From an uncultured Actinomycetes bacterium (GTDB lineage Bacteria > Actinomycetota > Acidimicrobiia > Acidimicrobiales > RAAP-2): a stretch of 36,572 nt of DNA. Of the stretch, positions 1 through 7,708 are shown piece by piece (within the stretch, counting starts at the first letter, position 1; each line of letters opens with the position of its first letter). The position numbers and the translations under genes were made by a program. A model generated the notes under the pieces. That model saw nothing but the letters and a program-made list of their open reading frames with translations. It did no database searches and was not told the origin of the DNA. The DNA lies in contig CAIOSJ010000008.1 of assembly GCA_903860915.1 (NCBI GenBank), positions 1-36,572 of the forward strand, in the 5' to 3' direction.

Positions 1-1
1 C

Positions 2-154
2 ACCAACGGACCAACCGAGTCCATGAACAATCTCGCCAAAAGAGTCAAGCGCGTGGCGTTCGGATTCCGCTCTTTTAAGAACTACCGAATCCGCACACTT
101 CTCTTCGCTGGCAAACCGGATTGGTCATTACTCGCAACGATTACACCACGCTGA
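2..154 (+). CDS. ISL3-family transposase, C-terminal end (cut by window edge)
   Basis: The first 50 codons in frame 2 read as the extreme C-terminus of an ISL3-family (DDE) transposase: an NGPTES...NNLAKRVKRVAFGF block, then FKNYRIRTLLFAGKPDW, ending in LLATITPR and TGA. This arrangement (N-G-x-x-E near a basic helix, then a YR-R-LL-GKP-W tail) is typical of actinobacterial ISL3 elements as I recall them. The rest of the gene would lie upstream of the window, so intactness cannot be judged. The stop codon runs directly into an AAATCCGAAG sequence that recurs elsewhere in the locus and may be part of the element's terminal repeat. Fairly sure of the family; it marks the left edge of a mosaic polysaccharide locus. 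Confidence 0.75.
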   Translation, partial: TNGPTESMNNLAKRVKRVAFGFRSFKNYRIRTLLFAGKPDWSLLATITPR

Positions 155-170
155 AATCCGAAGTCCCGGA
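145..170 (+). repeat. ISL3 right-end-like sequence after the transposase stop
   Basis: CTGAAATCCGAAG at 151-163 overlaps and follows the transposase stop, where an ISL3 terminal inverted repeat would be expected. Similar AATCCGAA cores occur at 1509-1527 and 5367-5386. Assignment as an IS end is inference. The next 80 bases (171-249) hold no gene, only a short palindrome (GGACCGCGGTCC). Confidence 0.4.
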
Positions 171-249
171 TAACGCTTTACCATGGTTTCCTCTCGGTAG
201 GACCGCGGTCCTCACACCCTAAGTGGAAACTAAGTCCTCAGCAGTCCCG

Positions 250-1410
250 TCATCGTGAAATGGTGTTGACCCAACTCTGCAAGCATCGGTCAATCTTGTT
301 CGGTAGAGAACCGCTGACAAGTACGGCACCAAGCCATGTGGAGAGACTAAATCCAACGGCCACCCAGAGTGGACTTCCCAAGGCGATCGCAACACCACTT
401 ATCAAGATATGTACGGCAAGCATTATTCCCACCACTTCAACCATCGGCATCCACATGTGCGACCCTGACTGAAGAGCCCGTGCCCTGAAAGACCAATATC
501 CTGCAGCGGGGATACTCGTCATATAGATGAGAGTCAAGTCTTGTAATTCTCGATAATTTGAACCACTGACCTGACCTCCAGAAATAATGTTAGGAAGAAG
601 AAATGGGGTGACAATCATTGCTATCAATGTGAAGACTATTGATACGGCCATAAATCGAATGCTTGGCCGATTCGAAATTCGTCCTGCAAGGGCTTCACTA
701 GCCAGGGGGCCGGCAATGACGAGGACTGCGGCCTGGGCGAGATTCAGGCTGAAAGATGACGCGCCCGACCAACTCCCTCCAAATGTGATGTATAAAATTC
801 GGTCCAGATACGTAGTGCCGAGAGTGAGGGCTGCCCATAATGCGGGCCAGATGATTGAAATATCTGGAGTGCGAGCTTGATGGTTGGGAAAAGATCCGCG
901 CGCAGCGAACCACGTAGCAGCGCTTTGAACGAAGTAACCAACGGCGTATCCACCCACGATCGTTGTAACTGTCGCCGTTCCAAATATGGCCCAAAACATC
1001 AAGGTTGACGCGGGCGAAACGACGGCTGCAAGGAGTGCCCAATGTTGACGTCCGGAAAATGCCGATCGTTGCCGGCCATACTCGTATCCAAATACCAATG
1101 ATGCAAGAATCAAGAGGGAGCCGACTTTTGGAGCTACCGCCGCCAGAACAAGTCCAACGGCCGCAACGGCTCCGAAAGCGCTGGCCCATCGGGGGATTTT
1201 TCTTCCGTCCAGCCAAGCGAGCCCAAGCGTGATGGCGTACAGGTTGCCGATGATCGCAGCGACGGCGTAAGCGATAACCGCCACGTTCAATGACTCAGTT
1301 CCCAGCGCGTGCTGAATCAAGTACCTCTCTCGCAAGAACGAGGTGAAATAACTCACTCCAGCAAGAACGACGAGGATTCGTCCGCTTTGGATTCCCCAGG
1401 ACTTCGACAC
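250..1410 (-). CDS. Polytopic membrane protein, probable Wzx/MurJ-like polysaccharide flippase
   Basis: A 386-residue, strongly hydrophobic protein with roughly ten to twelve membrane segments and short charged loops. The early FLRERYLIQHALG segment, the regular pairing of helices and the late segment with SIPAAGYWSFRARAL followed by a polar loop and another helix pair resemble the MATE-like lipid-linked oligosaccharide flippases (Wzx, MurJ/MviN). These move undecaprenyl-PP-glycan units across the cytoplasmic membrane. It is somewhat short for the family (usually 400-520). GTG start at 1410 lies six bases after a TAGTCT box, suggesting a leaderless mRNA. Context supports the call: glycosyltransferases, a Wzy-like polymerase and a phosphoglycosyltransferase lie within 9 kb. 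Function is inferred from topology and neighbours more than from a diagnostic motif. Confidence 0.6.
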   Translation of the reverse strand: MSKSWGIQSGRILVVLAGVSYFTSFLRERYLIQHALGTESLNVAVIAYAVAAIIGNLYAITLGLAWLDGRKIPRWASAFGAVAAVGLVLAAVAPKVGSLLILASLVFGYEYGRQRSAFSGRQHWALLAAVVSPASTLMFWAIFGTATVTTIVGGYAVGYFVQSAATWFAARGSFPNHQARTPDISIIWPALWAALTLGTTYLDRILYITFGGSWSGASSFSLNLAQAAVLVIAGPLASEALAGRISNRPSIRFMAVSIVFTLIAMIVTPFLLPNIISGGQVSGSNYRELQDLTLIYMTSIPAAGYWSFRARALQSGSHMWMPMVEVVGIMLAVHILISGVAIALGSPLWVAVGFSLSTWLGAVLVSGSLPNKIDRCLQSWVNTISR

Positions 1411-1416
1411 GCCATC

Positions 1417-1422
1417 AGACTA
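1417..1422 (-). promoter_or_regulatory. Candidate -10 box, leaderless start of the flippase
   Basis: TAGTCT on the minus strand is followed by six bases and the GTG start. It matches the TANNNT-N6 pattern seen at about a dozen other starts in this window. No convincing -35 box. Confidence 0.4.
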
Positions 1423-1508
1423 GACCCAGTTTGACCTTGCCCTCGACTTCTCACCCTCCCGCGCACCGAGATTGGCCCTATGAGAACGGCGGAATCGATA
1501 CGATTAGC

Positions 1509-1527
1509 CCCACTCAAATCCGAAGAA
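1509..1527 (-). repeat. ISL3-end-like solo repeat
   Basis: CCCACTCAAATCCGAAGAA here is the inverted counterpart of the sequence at 5417-5435: 16 of 19 positions match, with two identical or near-identical 8-mers either side of a 3-base difference. No transposase adjoins it, so it may be a solo scar of a lost IS. The rest of 1411-1566 holds nothing I recognise. Confidence 0.35.
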
Positions 1528-1566
1528 CTTGCTGTGTCAGACCCAAGTTAGAACGAGGACGAGTCG

Positions 1567-2694
1567 CTATCTTCTGCCCTCTGAAAGCCTCTTGAACCGC
1601 TTGGATGACTTGTAGGCATCGTAGGACTTGGCAGCTACCTGTCGACCATCGAACGCATGAACTGCTCTGAGGTATCCAGACCGAGCGAGTGTCTTCCTAA
1701 GTTTCGGATCCTCAATCAGTAGTCTGAGCGCCGCCGTTAGTGAATCCGAATTTCTTGGTTCAGCAAAGAGCACTTCTTGTCCGGCCTCACCGATCTCTCG
1801 TGACCCGCGGATGTCAGTGAGAACTACGGGTAACTCTGCCGCACAAGCTTCCATTGCTGACCTAGGAAAACCCTCCCTATAAGAAGGCAAGACGAAGATG
1901 TCCAGAGCAGAATAGATGGCTGGCATATCCGTTCGCATGCCTAGTGACATGACAGATGGCAATTCATCCTCCACGGCATCAGCTTTGTCCGTATCAGAGG
2001 GACCGATCCAAACAAAGCTTGCTTTATCAGAGAGATCTCGAGCACTCTGTGAAAACTCCCTGATGCCTTTCTCGGCCACTCTTCTTCCAACTCCACCGAC
2101 AACGATCGTCTCGTCATCAAATCCCAATTCGGAGCGAATACGTGCACGTAAGTCGGGATTCTTCTGGAATCGTTCAATTTCAATACCATTTCCTACAAAC
2201 GTAGCTTTGCGACCGCATGCCCAGCCCAACCGCCTGAGATCTTCCGTGTTCTGGAATAATTCTGCGTCTGAAAACTGGCTTGCTATCGCCTCGACACCCA
2301 AGATCACTATCTTCTTTAGCGGTCGATCCGATTCGGAAAAGGGAAGACCGTGACAGGTATTAACTATTACTGGTACTCCTCTCATTCTGCCAATTATTCT
2401 GCCCAATACTCCCGCTTTAGGTGTATGCGTATGAAGAACGTCAAGTTTCAGGGCCGGAAGGATCTTCCAAAGTTGAATACCCGCTTTTGCATCATTTATA
2501 ATCGACCATTTCCGACTGAGGTTTTCAATCTGAACAACTTGGATTCCACGTTCATTCAGCTTCCCCCCATATTTTCCTGGGGCTGAGATTGCAATAGGAA
2601 CATCGCCATTCATGGCGATCGCAGCAAATTCGTGTGCCAATAGCAAATCAAGAGAAGTGTCAATGGTCGTCATGTGAGCGACTCTGAGTGTCAT
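1567..2694 (-). CDS. Family 4 glycosyltransferase (GT-B fold), PglA-like
   Basis: A 375-residue GT4 retaining glycosyltransferase of the kind that extends undecaprenyl-linked oligosaccharides on the cytoplasmic face. Visible landmarks: N-terminal Rossmann half with LDVLHTHTPKAGVLGR (about residues 84-99), the GNGIE nucleotide-sugar region (about 168-172), the inter-domain NPDLRARIRSELGF-(x)n-VVGGVGR segment, and the C-terminal E-x7-E motif in SYREGFPRSAMEACA. The sequence resembles PglA/GT4 HexNAc transferases, but the sugar specificity cannot be read. It starts 14 bases downstream of the stop of a decayed gene on the same strand (2709-2979). A second possible start is the ATG eight codons in. 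Moderate AT content like its neighbours suggests acquired DNA. Confidence 0.85.
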   Translation of the reverse strand: MTLRVAHMTTIDTSLDLLLAHEFAAIAMNGDVPIAISAPGKYGGKLNERGIQVVQIENLSRKWSIINDAKAGIQLWKILPALKLDVLHTHTPKAGVLGRIIGRMRGVPVIVNTCHGLPFSESDRPLKKIVILGVEAIASQFSDAELFQNTEDLRRLGWACGRKATFVGNGIEIERFQKNPDLRARIRSELGFDDETIVVGGVGRRVAEKGIREFSQSARDLSDKASFVWIGPSDTDKADAVEDELPSVMSLGMRTDMPAIYSALDIFVLPSYREGFPRSAMEACAAELPVVLTDIRGSREIGEAGQEVLFAEPRNSDSLTAALRLLIEDPKLRKTLARSGYLRAVHAFDGRQVAAKSYDAYKSSKRFKRLSEGRR

Positions 2695-2708
2695 TACAAT
2701 TCCGAACT

Positions 2709-2979
2709 TTAGATGAGCTCTGAGTACTGACGAGCAATTCTCTGGGTTGATTCAACGTTATTTCGTCGCATGGTGAATTCTCTCCAACCTGTGATCGGGA
2801 TCGCGCGGTTCTCACTGAAGATTCTACCGTGACCGAACGGGACCTTTCGCTCGCCAACAATGTCGATCCCACGCTCACATACAACAGCGATTTCATGGGA
2901 TCTGTCTCCAGCAGGGTCGAAACACGCTGTCGATCGCCGTCGGGTCCAGAAATGTGACGTCGGGCGGGTCCATGAGGAA
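2709..2979 (-). pseudogene. Frameshifted remnant of an unidentified gene, 3' end
   Basis: Two minus-strand frames join into one protein-like stretch if a single base in GTGTTTCGACC is removed. Upstream frame: MDPPDVTFLDPTAIDSVF. Downstream frame: FDPAGDRSHEIAVVCERG, then IDIVGERKVPFGHGRIFSEN and ITGWREFTMRRNNVESTQRI, ending ARQYSELI and a stop at 2709. Composition looks coding (hydrophobic beta strands, an amphipathic C-terminal helix), and an in-frame stop blocks extension beyond about 2979. It could be the C-terminus of a glycan-biosynthesis enzyme, but I do not recognise the family. Bases 2980-3130 show nothing clear. Confidence 0.4.
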
Positions 2980-3130
2980 TTAGCACGTGCGCGTAGGTTT
3001 GGATTCTCCCGCTACTCCCGAGTGCTGAGGGCCCTAGACACCTTTCAGAGTGGCAGGGCCCTTGATTTCTTTCTACACCCTTGGCTTGATTCCCCCCACT
3101 GATTTGCAACGAGCACGTCTTCCCAGGTCC

Positions 3131-3158
3131 TTGTGGCCGATGGCATCGACGGTAGTGT
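3131..3158 (+). promoter_or_regulatory. Candidate promoter of the epimerase gene (leaderless)
   Basis: TTGTGG at 3131-3136, 16-base spacer, TAGTGT at 3153-3158, then seven bases to the ATG at 3166. There is no Shine-Dalgarno sequence in front of this ATG, which supports a leaderless start here rather than at the GTG at 3133. Confidence 0.4.
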
Positions 3159-3165
3159 GTGGAAT

Positions 3166-4107
3166 ATGCAAATTGTCGTTACTGGAGGCGCTGGGTTCAT
3201 CGGTTCAAACCTCGTCAGAAAATTCATCTCACAGGGTGATCAAGTTACGGTTGTGGACAATTTCTCAACTGGCACGATTCGCAATATCGAAGGAACCGGA
3301 GCTCGAATCGTTGAAGGATCGATTTTGGATCCATCAGTTCTCGACGCAGCCCTAGAGGGATCTGATTGTGTAGTCCACTTGGCTGCCAGGCCATCAGTCC
3401 CGAAATCGATTCTTGACCCAATGGCAAGTCACGAGGCGAATGCCACTGGCACTCTCCAGGTGCTGGAATCAGCCCGGCGATGTGGCCGGCCACAAGTTAT
3501 CGTGGCTTCGTCGTCCTCGGTGTACGGTTCAAACCCGGTCATCCCGAAATCAGAAGATTTAATGCCCATGCCGATTAGCCCATATGCGGTCTCTAAGCTG
3601 GCTACCGAGTCGTACGCAATCTCCTACAAAAAGTGCTTCAATTTAGATACACTCGCTTTTCGATTCTTCAATGTCTATGGACCTTTCCAACGAGCCGATC
3701 ACGATTATGCGGCCGTAATCCCAGCTTTTCTTTCCGCTGCGTTAGCTGGACGTCCGCTGCCGGTTTACGGTGACGGTTTGCAAACCCGCGATTTCACATA
3801 CGTCGGCACGGTTGTCGAAATTCTGTCGATGGCCGCTCATGGCAGAGTTTCTGCAGATGGGCCGGTGAACCTCGCCTTTGGAACTCGAGCCTCTCTGCTG
3901 GATCTAGTAGGTGAAATTGAGCGTGCCTTGGGTAGATCGTTGGAGTGCCTTCACTTGGAATCAAGACCCGGTGACGTCCGCGACTCACAGGCAGATCAAA
4001 CTAGGTTGATCGAACTTTTTGGGATGGTTCAGCCCACATCCTTGTCGGTTGGACTTGAAGAAACGATCGAATGGTTTCGCCAGGACCTTTCGCAAGAGCC
4101 GAAATAG
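3166..4107 (+). CDS. NAD-dependent nucleotide-sugar epimerase/dehydratase (extended SDR)
   Basis: With the ATG at 3166 the protein is 313 residues, normal for extended SDR sugar epimerases (310-340). The N-terminus is the dinucleotide-binding MQIVVTGGAGFIGSN (GxxGxxG), followed by the VVDNFSTG ribose-binding aspartate, VVHLAA, the SSSSVYG serine/threonine site and the catalytic Y-x3-K in SPYAVSK; RFFNVYGPFQ and GDGLQTRDFTYV are typical of UDP-glucose/UDP-GlcNAc 4-epimerase-like members (GalE/WbpP group). It likely interconverts UDP-hexoses or UDP-HexNAc for the neighbouring transferases. Exact substrate is unknown. A GTG 33 bases upstream would add eleven residues that do not belong to the family, so I reject it. 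It lies 91 bases before a co-oriented glycosyltransferase. Confidence 0.88.
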   Translation: MQIVVTGGAGFIGSNLVRKFISQGDQVTVVDNFSTGTIRNIEGTGARIVEGSILDPSVLDAALEGSDCVVHLAARPSVPKSILDPMASHEANATGTLQVLESARRCGRPQVIVASSSSVYGSNPVIPKSEDLMPMPISPYAVSKLATESYAISYKKCFNLDTLAFRFFNVYGPFQRADHDYAAVIPAFLSAALAGRPLPVYGDGLQTRDFTYVGTVVEILSMAAHGRVSADGPVNLAFGTRASLLDLVGEIERALGRSLECLHLESRPGDVRDSQADQTRLIELFGMVQPTSLSVGLEETIEWFRQDLSQEPK

Positions 4108-4182
4108 TGGGCGAAGGTAGAAGCCTCCTCGTCAGCCCATCTAGTCGCCACACTCGGGCATTCGAAGCGCGGAGGGGGATTG

Positions 4183-4212
4183 ATGGAGTCCCAAATTCAT
4201 GAATTCAATTAG
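4183..4212 (+). other. Nine-codon ORF with strong Shine-Dalgarno overlapping the GT4 start
   Basis: GGAGGGGGATTG precedes an ATG at 4183 that opens a nine-codon frame ending at TAG 4210-4212, overlapping the glycosyltransferase ATG at 4199 in another frame. It may feed ribosomes to the glycosyltransferase start by termination-reinitiation, or be a decayed start. GGGGGATTGATGG recurs at about 10266. Speculative. Confidence 0.25.
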
Positions 4213-5329
4213 TGCATCGAATGGACCGATGAAGATTGGGATTTACCTACCGGGAATGAGCGGACCGGGCTCGGGAGTTTGGACTCGCCTTCTCGGCATT
4301 GTTGAGATTTTGAGGTTAAGAAATGACGTTGACCTCTTCGTGGCTGTCGATAACAATAAATATGTAGATATCCTGGATATTGATAGCGATCACTGTTTGG
4401 TTTTTCCAGAGCTACGGGGATTCCGAAGGTACTTCACGACATCCCGACGAGTCGGTACTTTTGTCGAGAAGTTTGGTTTGGATGTCGTTCAAATTGAAGC
4501 TCTGCCTGTACCGACGAACCATAAGGTGCCGGTACTTCTCTCCCTCCACGATTTGCGGCAGAGATATTCGAGTTTCTGGCCGCACCCTACATTCGCAAAG
4601 CTATATGCAAAGTTGCTGCTGAGTAGGGCGATTGCTCGAACGGCGGGAGTTCTGGCCCTGAGTATCTGGGGTGCGACCGAGATTTCTAAGGAACTCGTAG
4701 TCGATAAGGAAAAAGTGCACGTGATTTCGCCAATCGCTCCCACGGCTGCTGAGATTCCATTCGATTTTATCCCGCCTGAGAGGCTGCAGTCTGGTGAATT
4801 CATCGTTGCGGTAGGTCATCTTGAACCCAGGAAGAATTTGGAAATCCTTGTGGAGGCGACGAAGTCTCAATATTGGCCTGCTGGAGTGACTTTAGTGATT
4901 GCTGGGAAGGATCAAGGGTCCTTGAGTAATCTGCAATCACTATCGTCGGATGCTCCTGTGGCAGTAGAGATGTTGGGTCCCGTGGACGAGGCGACCAAGT
5001 GGTGGTTGCTTAAGAATGCCTCTGTCATTGCAGTGCCGTCGCTCATCGAAGGCTTTGGCATCGTTTCTCTTGAGGCTTTCGAAGCCAATACTCCAGTGCT
5101 TGTCGCCGATGCTTCCGCCTTACCTGAAGTTGTGTGTGATTCCCGAGCCGTCGTTTCTCCGATGGATTCGATTGCCTGGGCTCGGCAAATTTATGAACTT
5201 CACACTGATGCTGAATTGCGTGGTGAATTCAAACTCCGGCAGGAACGTCTTCTCTTGCACTATCAAGCGCAAACAATTGGGACACAATTGATTGACGTAT
5301 ACCGCAAGGTGCTGTCTGAACGTATTTGA
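4199..5329 (+). CDS. Family 4 glycosyltransferase
   Basis: A 376-residue GT4 (GT-B) glycosyltransferase. N-terminal MKIGIYLPGMSGPGSGVW gives the acceptor-side glycine-rich loop; HDLRQRYSSFWP and the VLALSIWGATEI helix follow. The second Rossmann half begins at FIVAVGHLEPRKNLEIL (G-x-x-x-x-R-K-N), with the E-x7-E donor motif in PSLIEGFGIVSLEAFEA and LVADASALPEVV after it. It resembles mannosyl/rhamnosyl transferases of O-antigen clusters, but the sugar is not readable. Start is uncertain: ATG 4199 or ATG 4229, whose MKIGIYLP is the family N-terminus. A short ORF with a strong ribosome site overlaps the first ATG. It probably follows the epimerase in one transcript. Confidence 0.85.
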   Translation: MNSISASNGPMKIGIYLPGMSGPGSGVWTRLLGIVEILRLRNDVDLFVAVDNNKYVDILDIDSDHCLVFPELRGFRRYFTTSRRVGTFVEKFGLDVVQIEALPVPTNHKVPVLLSLHDLRQRYSSFWPHPTFAKLYAKLLLSRAIARTAGVLALSIWGATEISKELVVDKEKVHVISPIAPTAAEIPFDFIPPERLQSGEFIVAVGHLEPRKNLEILVEATKSQYWPAGVTLVIAGKDQGSLSNLQSLSSDAPVAVEMLGPVDEATKWWLLKNASVIAVPSLIEGFGIVSLEAFEANTPVLVADASALPEVVCDSRAVVSPMDSIAWARQIYELHTDAELRGEFKLRQERLLLHYQAQTIGTQLIDVYRKVLSERI

Positions 5330-5366
5330 ACCGGATCTTCTGGCCTAGGTTCGTTCTGACCCTATT

Positions 5367-5435
5367 GGAATCCGAAAACCGGGATCCGCCGAAGCATTTC
5401 CTTCCAGGATAACTTGCTCTTCGGGAATGAGTGGG
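5367..5435 (+). repeat. Pair of ISL3-end-like sequences
   Basis: TGGAATCCGAAAACCGGGAT at 5366-5385 resembles the right-end-like sequence after the ISL3 transposase (151-170). CTCTTCGGGAATGAGTGGG at 5417-5435 is the inverse of 1509-1527. Together with an IS3 orfA scrap just downstream they mark a busy insertion point between the glycosyltransferase and the polymerase. Confidence 0.35.
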
Positions 5436-5475
5436 AGGCGTCCAGATAGGCATCCACTGAGAAAGAACGGGGGCC

Positions 5476-5559
5476 GGCTATCTCACGGACGGACGCTACA
5501 TTTCTTCGTGCGACTGCCACCACGTCATTGCGGAACTCGGCTGGATAGGCTCGCGCCAT
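5476..5559 (-). pseudogene. IS3-family transposase orfA, N-terminal scrap
   Basis: Minus-strand MARAYPAEFRNDVVAVARRN followed by VASVREIA is the N-terminus of an IS3-family OrfA (helix-turn-helix protein of the (M)-x-R-x-Y-P-x-E-F-R-x-D-V-V-A-V-A-R type). After 28 residues the match stops where the DFGIS...W part of the helix-turn-helix should continue, and unrelated sequence follows. The stretch in front of the ATG (to about 5604) contains TGGACCCACAGAAGG, which could belong to the element's left end. The element is truncated and has no orfB next to it. Confidence 0.65.
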
Positions 5560-5625
5560 AGCTGTCGTCCTTCTGTGGGTCCATCCCCACAAGTTAGATG
5601 CCAACTAAACCGTCATCAGTCCCGT

Positions 5626-6966
5626 TTATATCGCTGTCGAGCTTGAGAGATCGTCTACTTCAAAGTGTGCGAACTTAGATCGCCTCACGAATCCAAAACC
5701 ATAGAGGAGTACTGCTAACGCCGTCCACTTGTAGAGCTCATATGCTGACGCGGAATTGACGAGGCTTGCAATAATGAACGGGACGAAAAAGAAGGTGGCC
5801 GCTCTGTCGACACGCATTTTCCACATAGAGACAAGAGTCAATGCGACAAGAAGCGCCAATCCCGGATAGCCAAAGTCAAAGAGTATTTCCAAGAAGAAGG
5901 AATTTGGATGGACAGGAACCTGGCCGGGTCCGGACGGATACTTCGCATTGAAATAGACGCTCACTGCACCAGGTCCAAAGCCGGTCCACTGCTTGCTGCT
6001 GGCATCCATATCGACGATTGTCGTGTGTGCGCTTGCCGTCCGACCACTCACCGTTCCATCGGCGCTCGTAAACGACTGAGTGGCCACAATCACCTTACCG
6101 ATACCACGAGAGAGATTATTCGAACTGTTGAGATACGCATCCGGATTGGCAGTCACGAGGAAACTGAGACTTCCTGCAATGAAGACTCCGGTGAGACCAA
6201 TGATCGCAAGTCGACGATCCACCTTTTCACTAGTTAGGAAATGTGCAATGGGAATCGATAGCGTCATCACCACCAATACTGTTCCGGACGCAGAGAGCAC
6301 AGCAACAGCGATGGTCAATAACAGCGTCCCGTAGGCTTTCCGCTGAAAACTCATGTAAATCATCACAGCGACAACCGGCGCCCATGACGAAGGTTCTGTC
6401 AATATCCCCTGAAGCCGATATCCACCACCGTAGCTAGGGTGGGAAAAAAATGCCCTAGACAGTAAGTAACTAGCAACGAAACAGGCTAGGGAAAAAACCA
6501 TAGAAGCTTGTGCAACTTTCCAAAATGTGGAGAGCAGGAGCTCGCGTGAGTACCAGAAAACTGAGTACGCCACCACGCTGAGGAAACTTACGCTCCAGAG
6601 CAAGGAGGTCTCTGCGTATCTGGTGGCACTTCCGAATTCAAAATATCCATTGAAGATATCTTGATTTAGGAAGTACGAAACGATAGCAACACCCGCCAGT
6701 GCGATAAAGCCGAGAAGAAACCTTCTAATCGCTCGTGGATTTGTTGAGAAACTTGTCAGCAGTGTTATCGCAAGAATGGGAGCGGTGATGATCAGTTCAA
6801 TCATGCGCGTATTGATTGCATGTAGATTTGGGACGCCTGCAACAGAAGATTGACTCCAAATGAAAACGTTAACGAAGTACCCAAGTACAAAAATCCATGT
6901 GATGAATTTGGTAAATCCAATATCTTTTGATTGATGAAGTGTCTCAGGATTGCTAATTGTGGTCAT
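5626..6966 (-). CDS. O-antigen ligase/polymerase family membrane protein (Wzy-like)
   Basis: A 446-residue polytopic protein with about ten to twelve membrane helices and one large periplasmic-type loop (about residues 270-350) ending in VHPNSFFLEILFDFGYPGL. This H-N-S-F/L-E-x-L-x-x-x-G-x-x-G signature is the Wzy_C (O-antigen ligase/polymerase) motif. Such enzymes polymerise flipped undecaprenyl-PP repeat units or ligate glycans on the outer membrane leaflet. Length fits the family. ATG at 6966 has AGGGG six bases upstream on the minus strand. Low-GC codon use and IS3 fragments on both sides (5476-5559 and 7346-7498) suggest it arrived as a separate mobile piece. The polymerase role is favoured because a flippase is also present. 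Confidence 0.8.
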   Translation of the reverse strand: MTTISNPETLHQSKDIGFTKFITWIFVLGYFVNVFIWSQSSVAGVPNLHAINTRMIELIITAPILAITLLTSFSTNPRAIRRFLLGFIALAGVAIVSYFLNQDIFNGYFEFGSATRYAETSLLWSVSFLSVVAYSVFWYSRELLLSTFWKVAQASMVFSLACFVASYLLSRAFFSHPSYGGGYRLQGILTEPSSWAPVVAVMIYMSFQRKAYGTLLLTIAVAVLSASGTVLVVMTLSIPIAHFLTSEKVDRRLAIIGLTGVFIAGSLSFLVTANPDAYLNSSNNLSRGIGKVIVATQSFTSADGTVSGRTASAHTTIVDMDASSKQWTGFGPGAVSVYFNAKYPSGPGQVPVHPNSFFLEILFDFGYPGLALLVALTLVSMWKMRVDRAATFFFVPFIIASLVNSASAYELYKWTALAVLLYGFGFVRRSKFAHFEVDDLSSSTAI

Positions 6967-7333
6967 GAACAGCCCCTGTCGAGATTGGATGAAATTGGCG
7001 ATTCATGACAGACCCGATTGATTTGACGACCATCAAAGTGGGTTGCCCGAGAGAAAGAACCAATTGGTCAGTTCTTTGAACTACTGATGGAGCACCCGTG
7101 ACGTTTGCTACTTTGATCCCATCATGGGGTGGCCAGATGGCTCCATGAGGTTCTACCCCCACCACCTTCGACTCTTTGACAGGTCTCATGTTGAAGGTGC
7201 CTTCGAGCCGCATGTGCGGGTCAAGCTCCTCCGCCGCAGGATCTAGCAGCTCCCGATTCGCATTCAACCGAGTGGCGTTTGCAGGTAGCGGCGTTCTCCA
7301 CAATCTTGATCTTCTCACTCGGGCTCTTGGCAT
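6967..7333. other. Gap without a recognisable gene
   Basis: An open minus-strand frame of 126 codons spans 6953-7333 but has no recognisable domain, overlaps the polymerase start and begins directly after an IS remnant, so I do not call it. TGAACAGCCCCTGTCGAGA at 6966-6984 looks like an IS terminal sequence abutting the polymerase start codon; this is only an impression. Confidence 0.3.
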
Positions 7334-7345
7334 TTGGTCTTTGAT

Positions 7346-7498
7346 TTAATTGTAGTAGTGACGGACGCCAATCATGGTGGCACGCAACTCATCCATGGTC
7401 GCGAAGACGTGTCGATTGAAGCACTCGAACTCAAAGAACCACCAAAAACCTTTAGCGTTAGCATGGTCGAGGCAGCTGTAGGTCCTACCCATCGAGCG
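7346..7498 (-). pseudogene. IS3-family transposase orfB, C-terminal scrap
   Basis: Minus-strand RSMGRTYSCLDHANAKGFWW, then NRHVFATMDELRATMIGVRH and YYN, matches the C-terminal part of IS3-family OrfB integrases: the SMGRxGSxxDNAxAExFW block (with the catalytic glutamate position changed to Lys in this copy), then the RHxFATMDELRAxI...YYN helix. A stop follows at once, where the RRRHSALGYxSP tail should be. The piece is degenerate. It lies on the same strand as the orfA scrap at 5476-5559 but on the wrong side of it, so the two cannot be the ends of one simple insertion. Confidence 0.6.
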
Positions 7499-7540
7499 GG
7501 TGATTTCGATTCGGGTGCAGAACCCGACGACTCAACCATC

Positions 7541-7708
7541 TTTCGGTAAGCAGAGTCGCCATTGTGTCCTGGAGCCAATGGTGACAATATTTCTTCTAGT
7601 GAGATCGGAATTCTCAGGCCATTTCTGCAGCTGAATCAGTAGACCTTCGAATTCGTCGAGGCCCTGCCAATCGGGGGTGCAGTTCATGTCGTGGTTGAAC
7701 TATTTGTA
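7541..7708 (-). pseudogene. Fragment of a Baeyer-Villiger-type flavin monooxygenase
   Basis: This stretch aligns with 11242-11410 inside the intact monooxygenase gene, on the same strand. Minus-strand reading gives YK*FNHDMNCTPDW, then QGLDEFEGLLIQLQKWPEN and SDLTRRNIVTIGSR, against GYFNHDKGYTPDW, PGLDEFEGRIIHPQRWPEN and PDLGGKKVVVIGSG in the intact gene. The fragment carries an in-frame stop, a frameshift after IGSR and loss of the signature histidine (H to Q). Substitutions throughout show it is an old copy. It is cut on one side near an IS3 scrap and on the other at the promoter of the phosphoglycosyltransferase gene. Confidence 0.88.

Noticed and set aside
26..60. Transfer of 26-27 in the glycerophosphodiesterase HRG motif as a loss of function
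   Set aside because: The HRG-to-HQG change belongs to the gene at 20987 and seems common in actinobacterial members, with the catalytic His and acidic residues kept; not a defect. Nothing of this kind lies at the window start.
2135..3010. Possible duplication between the GT4 linker (NPDLRARI) and the upstream remnant (ENPNLRARA)
   Set aside because: The similarity is only about 20 bases with no continuation in either direction; likely chance.
2860..3102. 80-codon plus-strand frame
   Set aside because: Opposite to a protein-like minus-strand remnant; composition and lack of a ribosome site suggest a shadow.
6953..7333. 126-codon minus-strand frame as a gene
   Set aside because: No domain, no ribosome site, overlap with the polymerase gene start and origin next to transposon debris; kept only as an observation.
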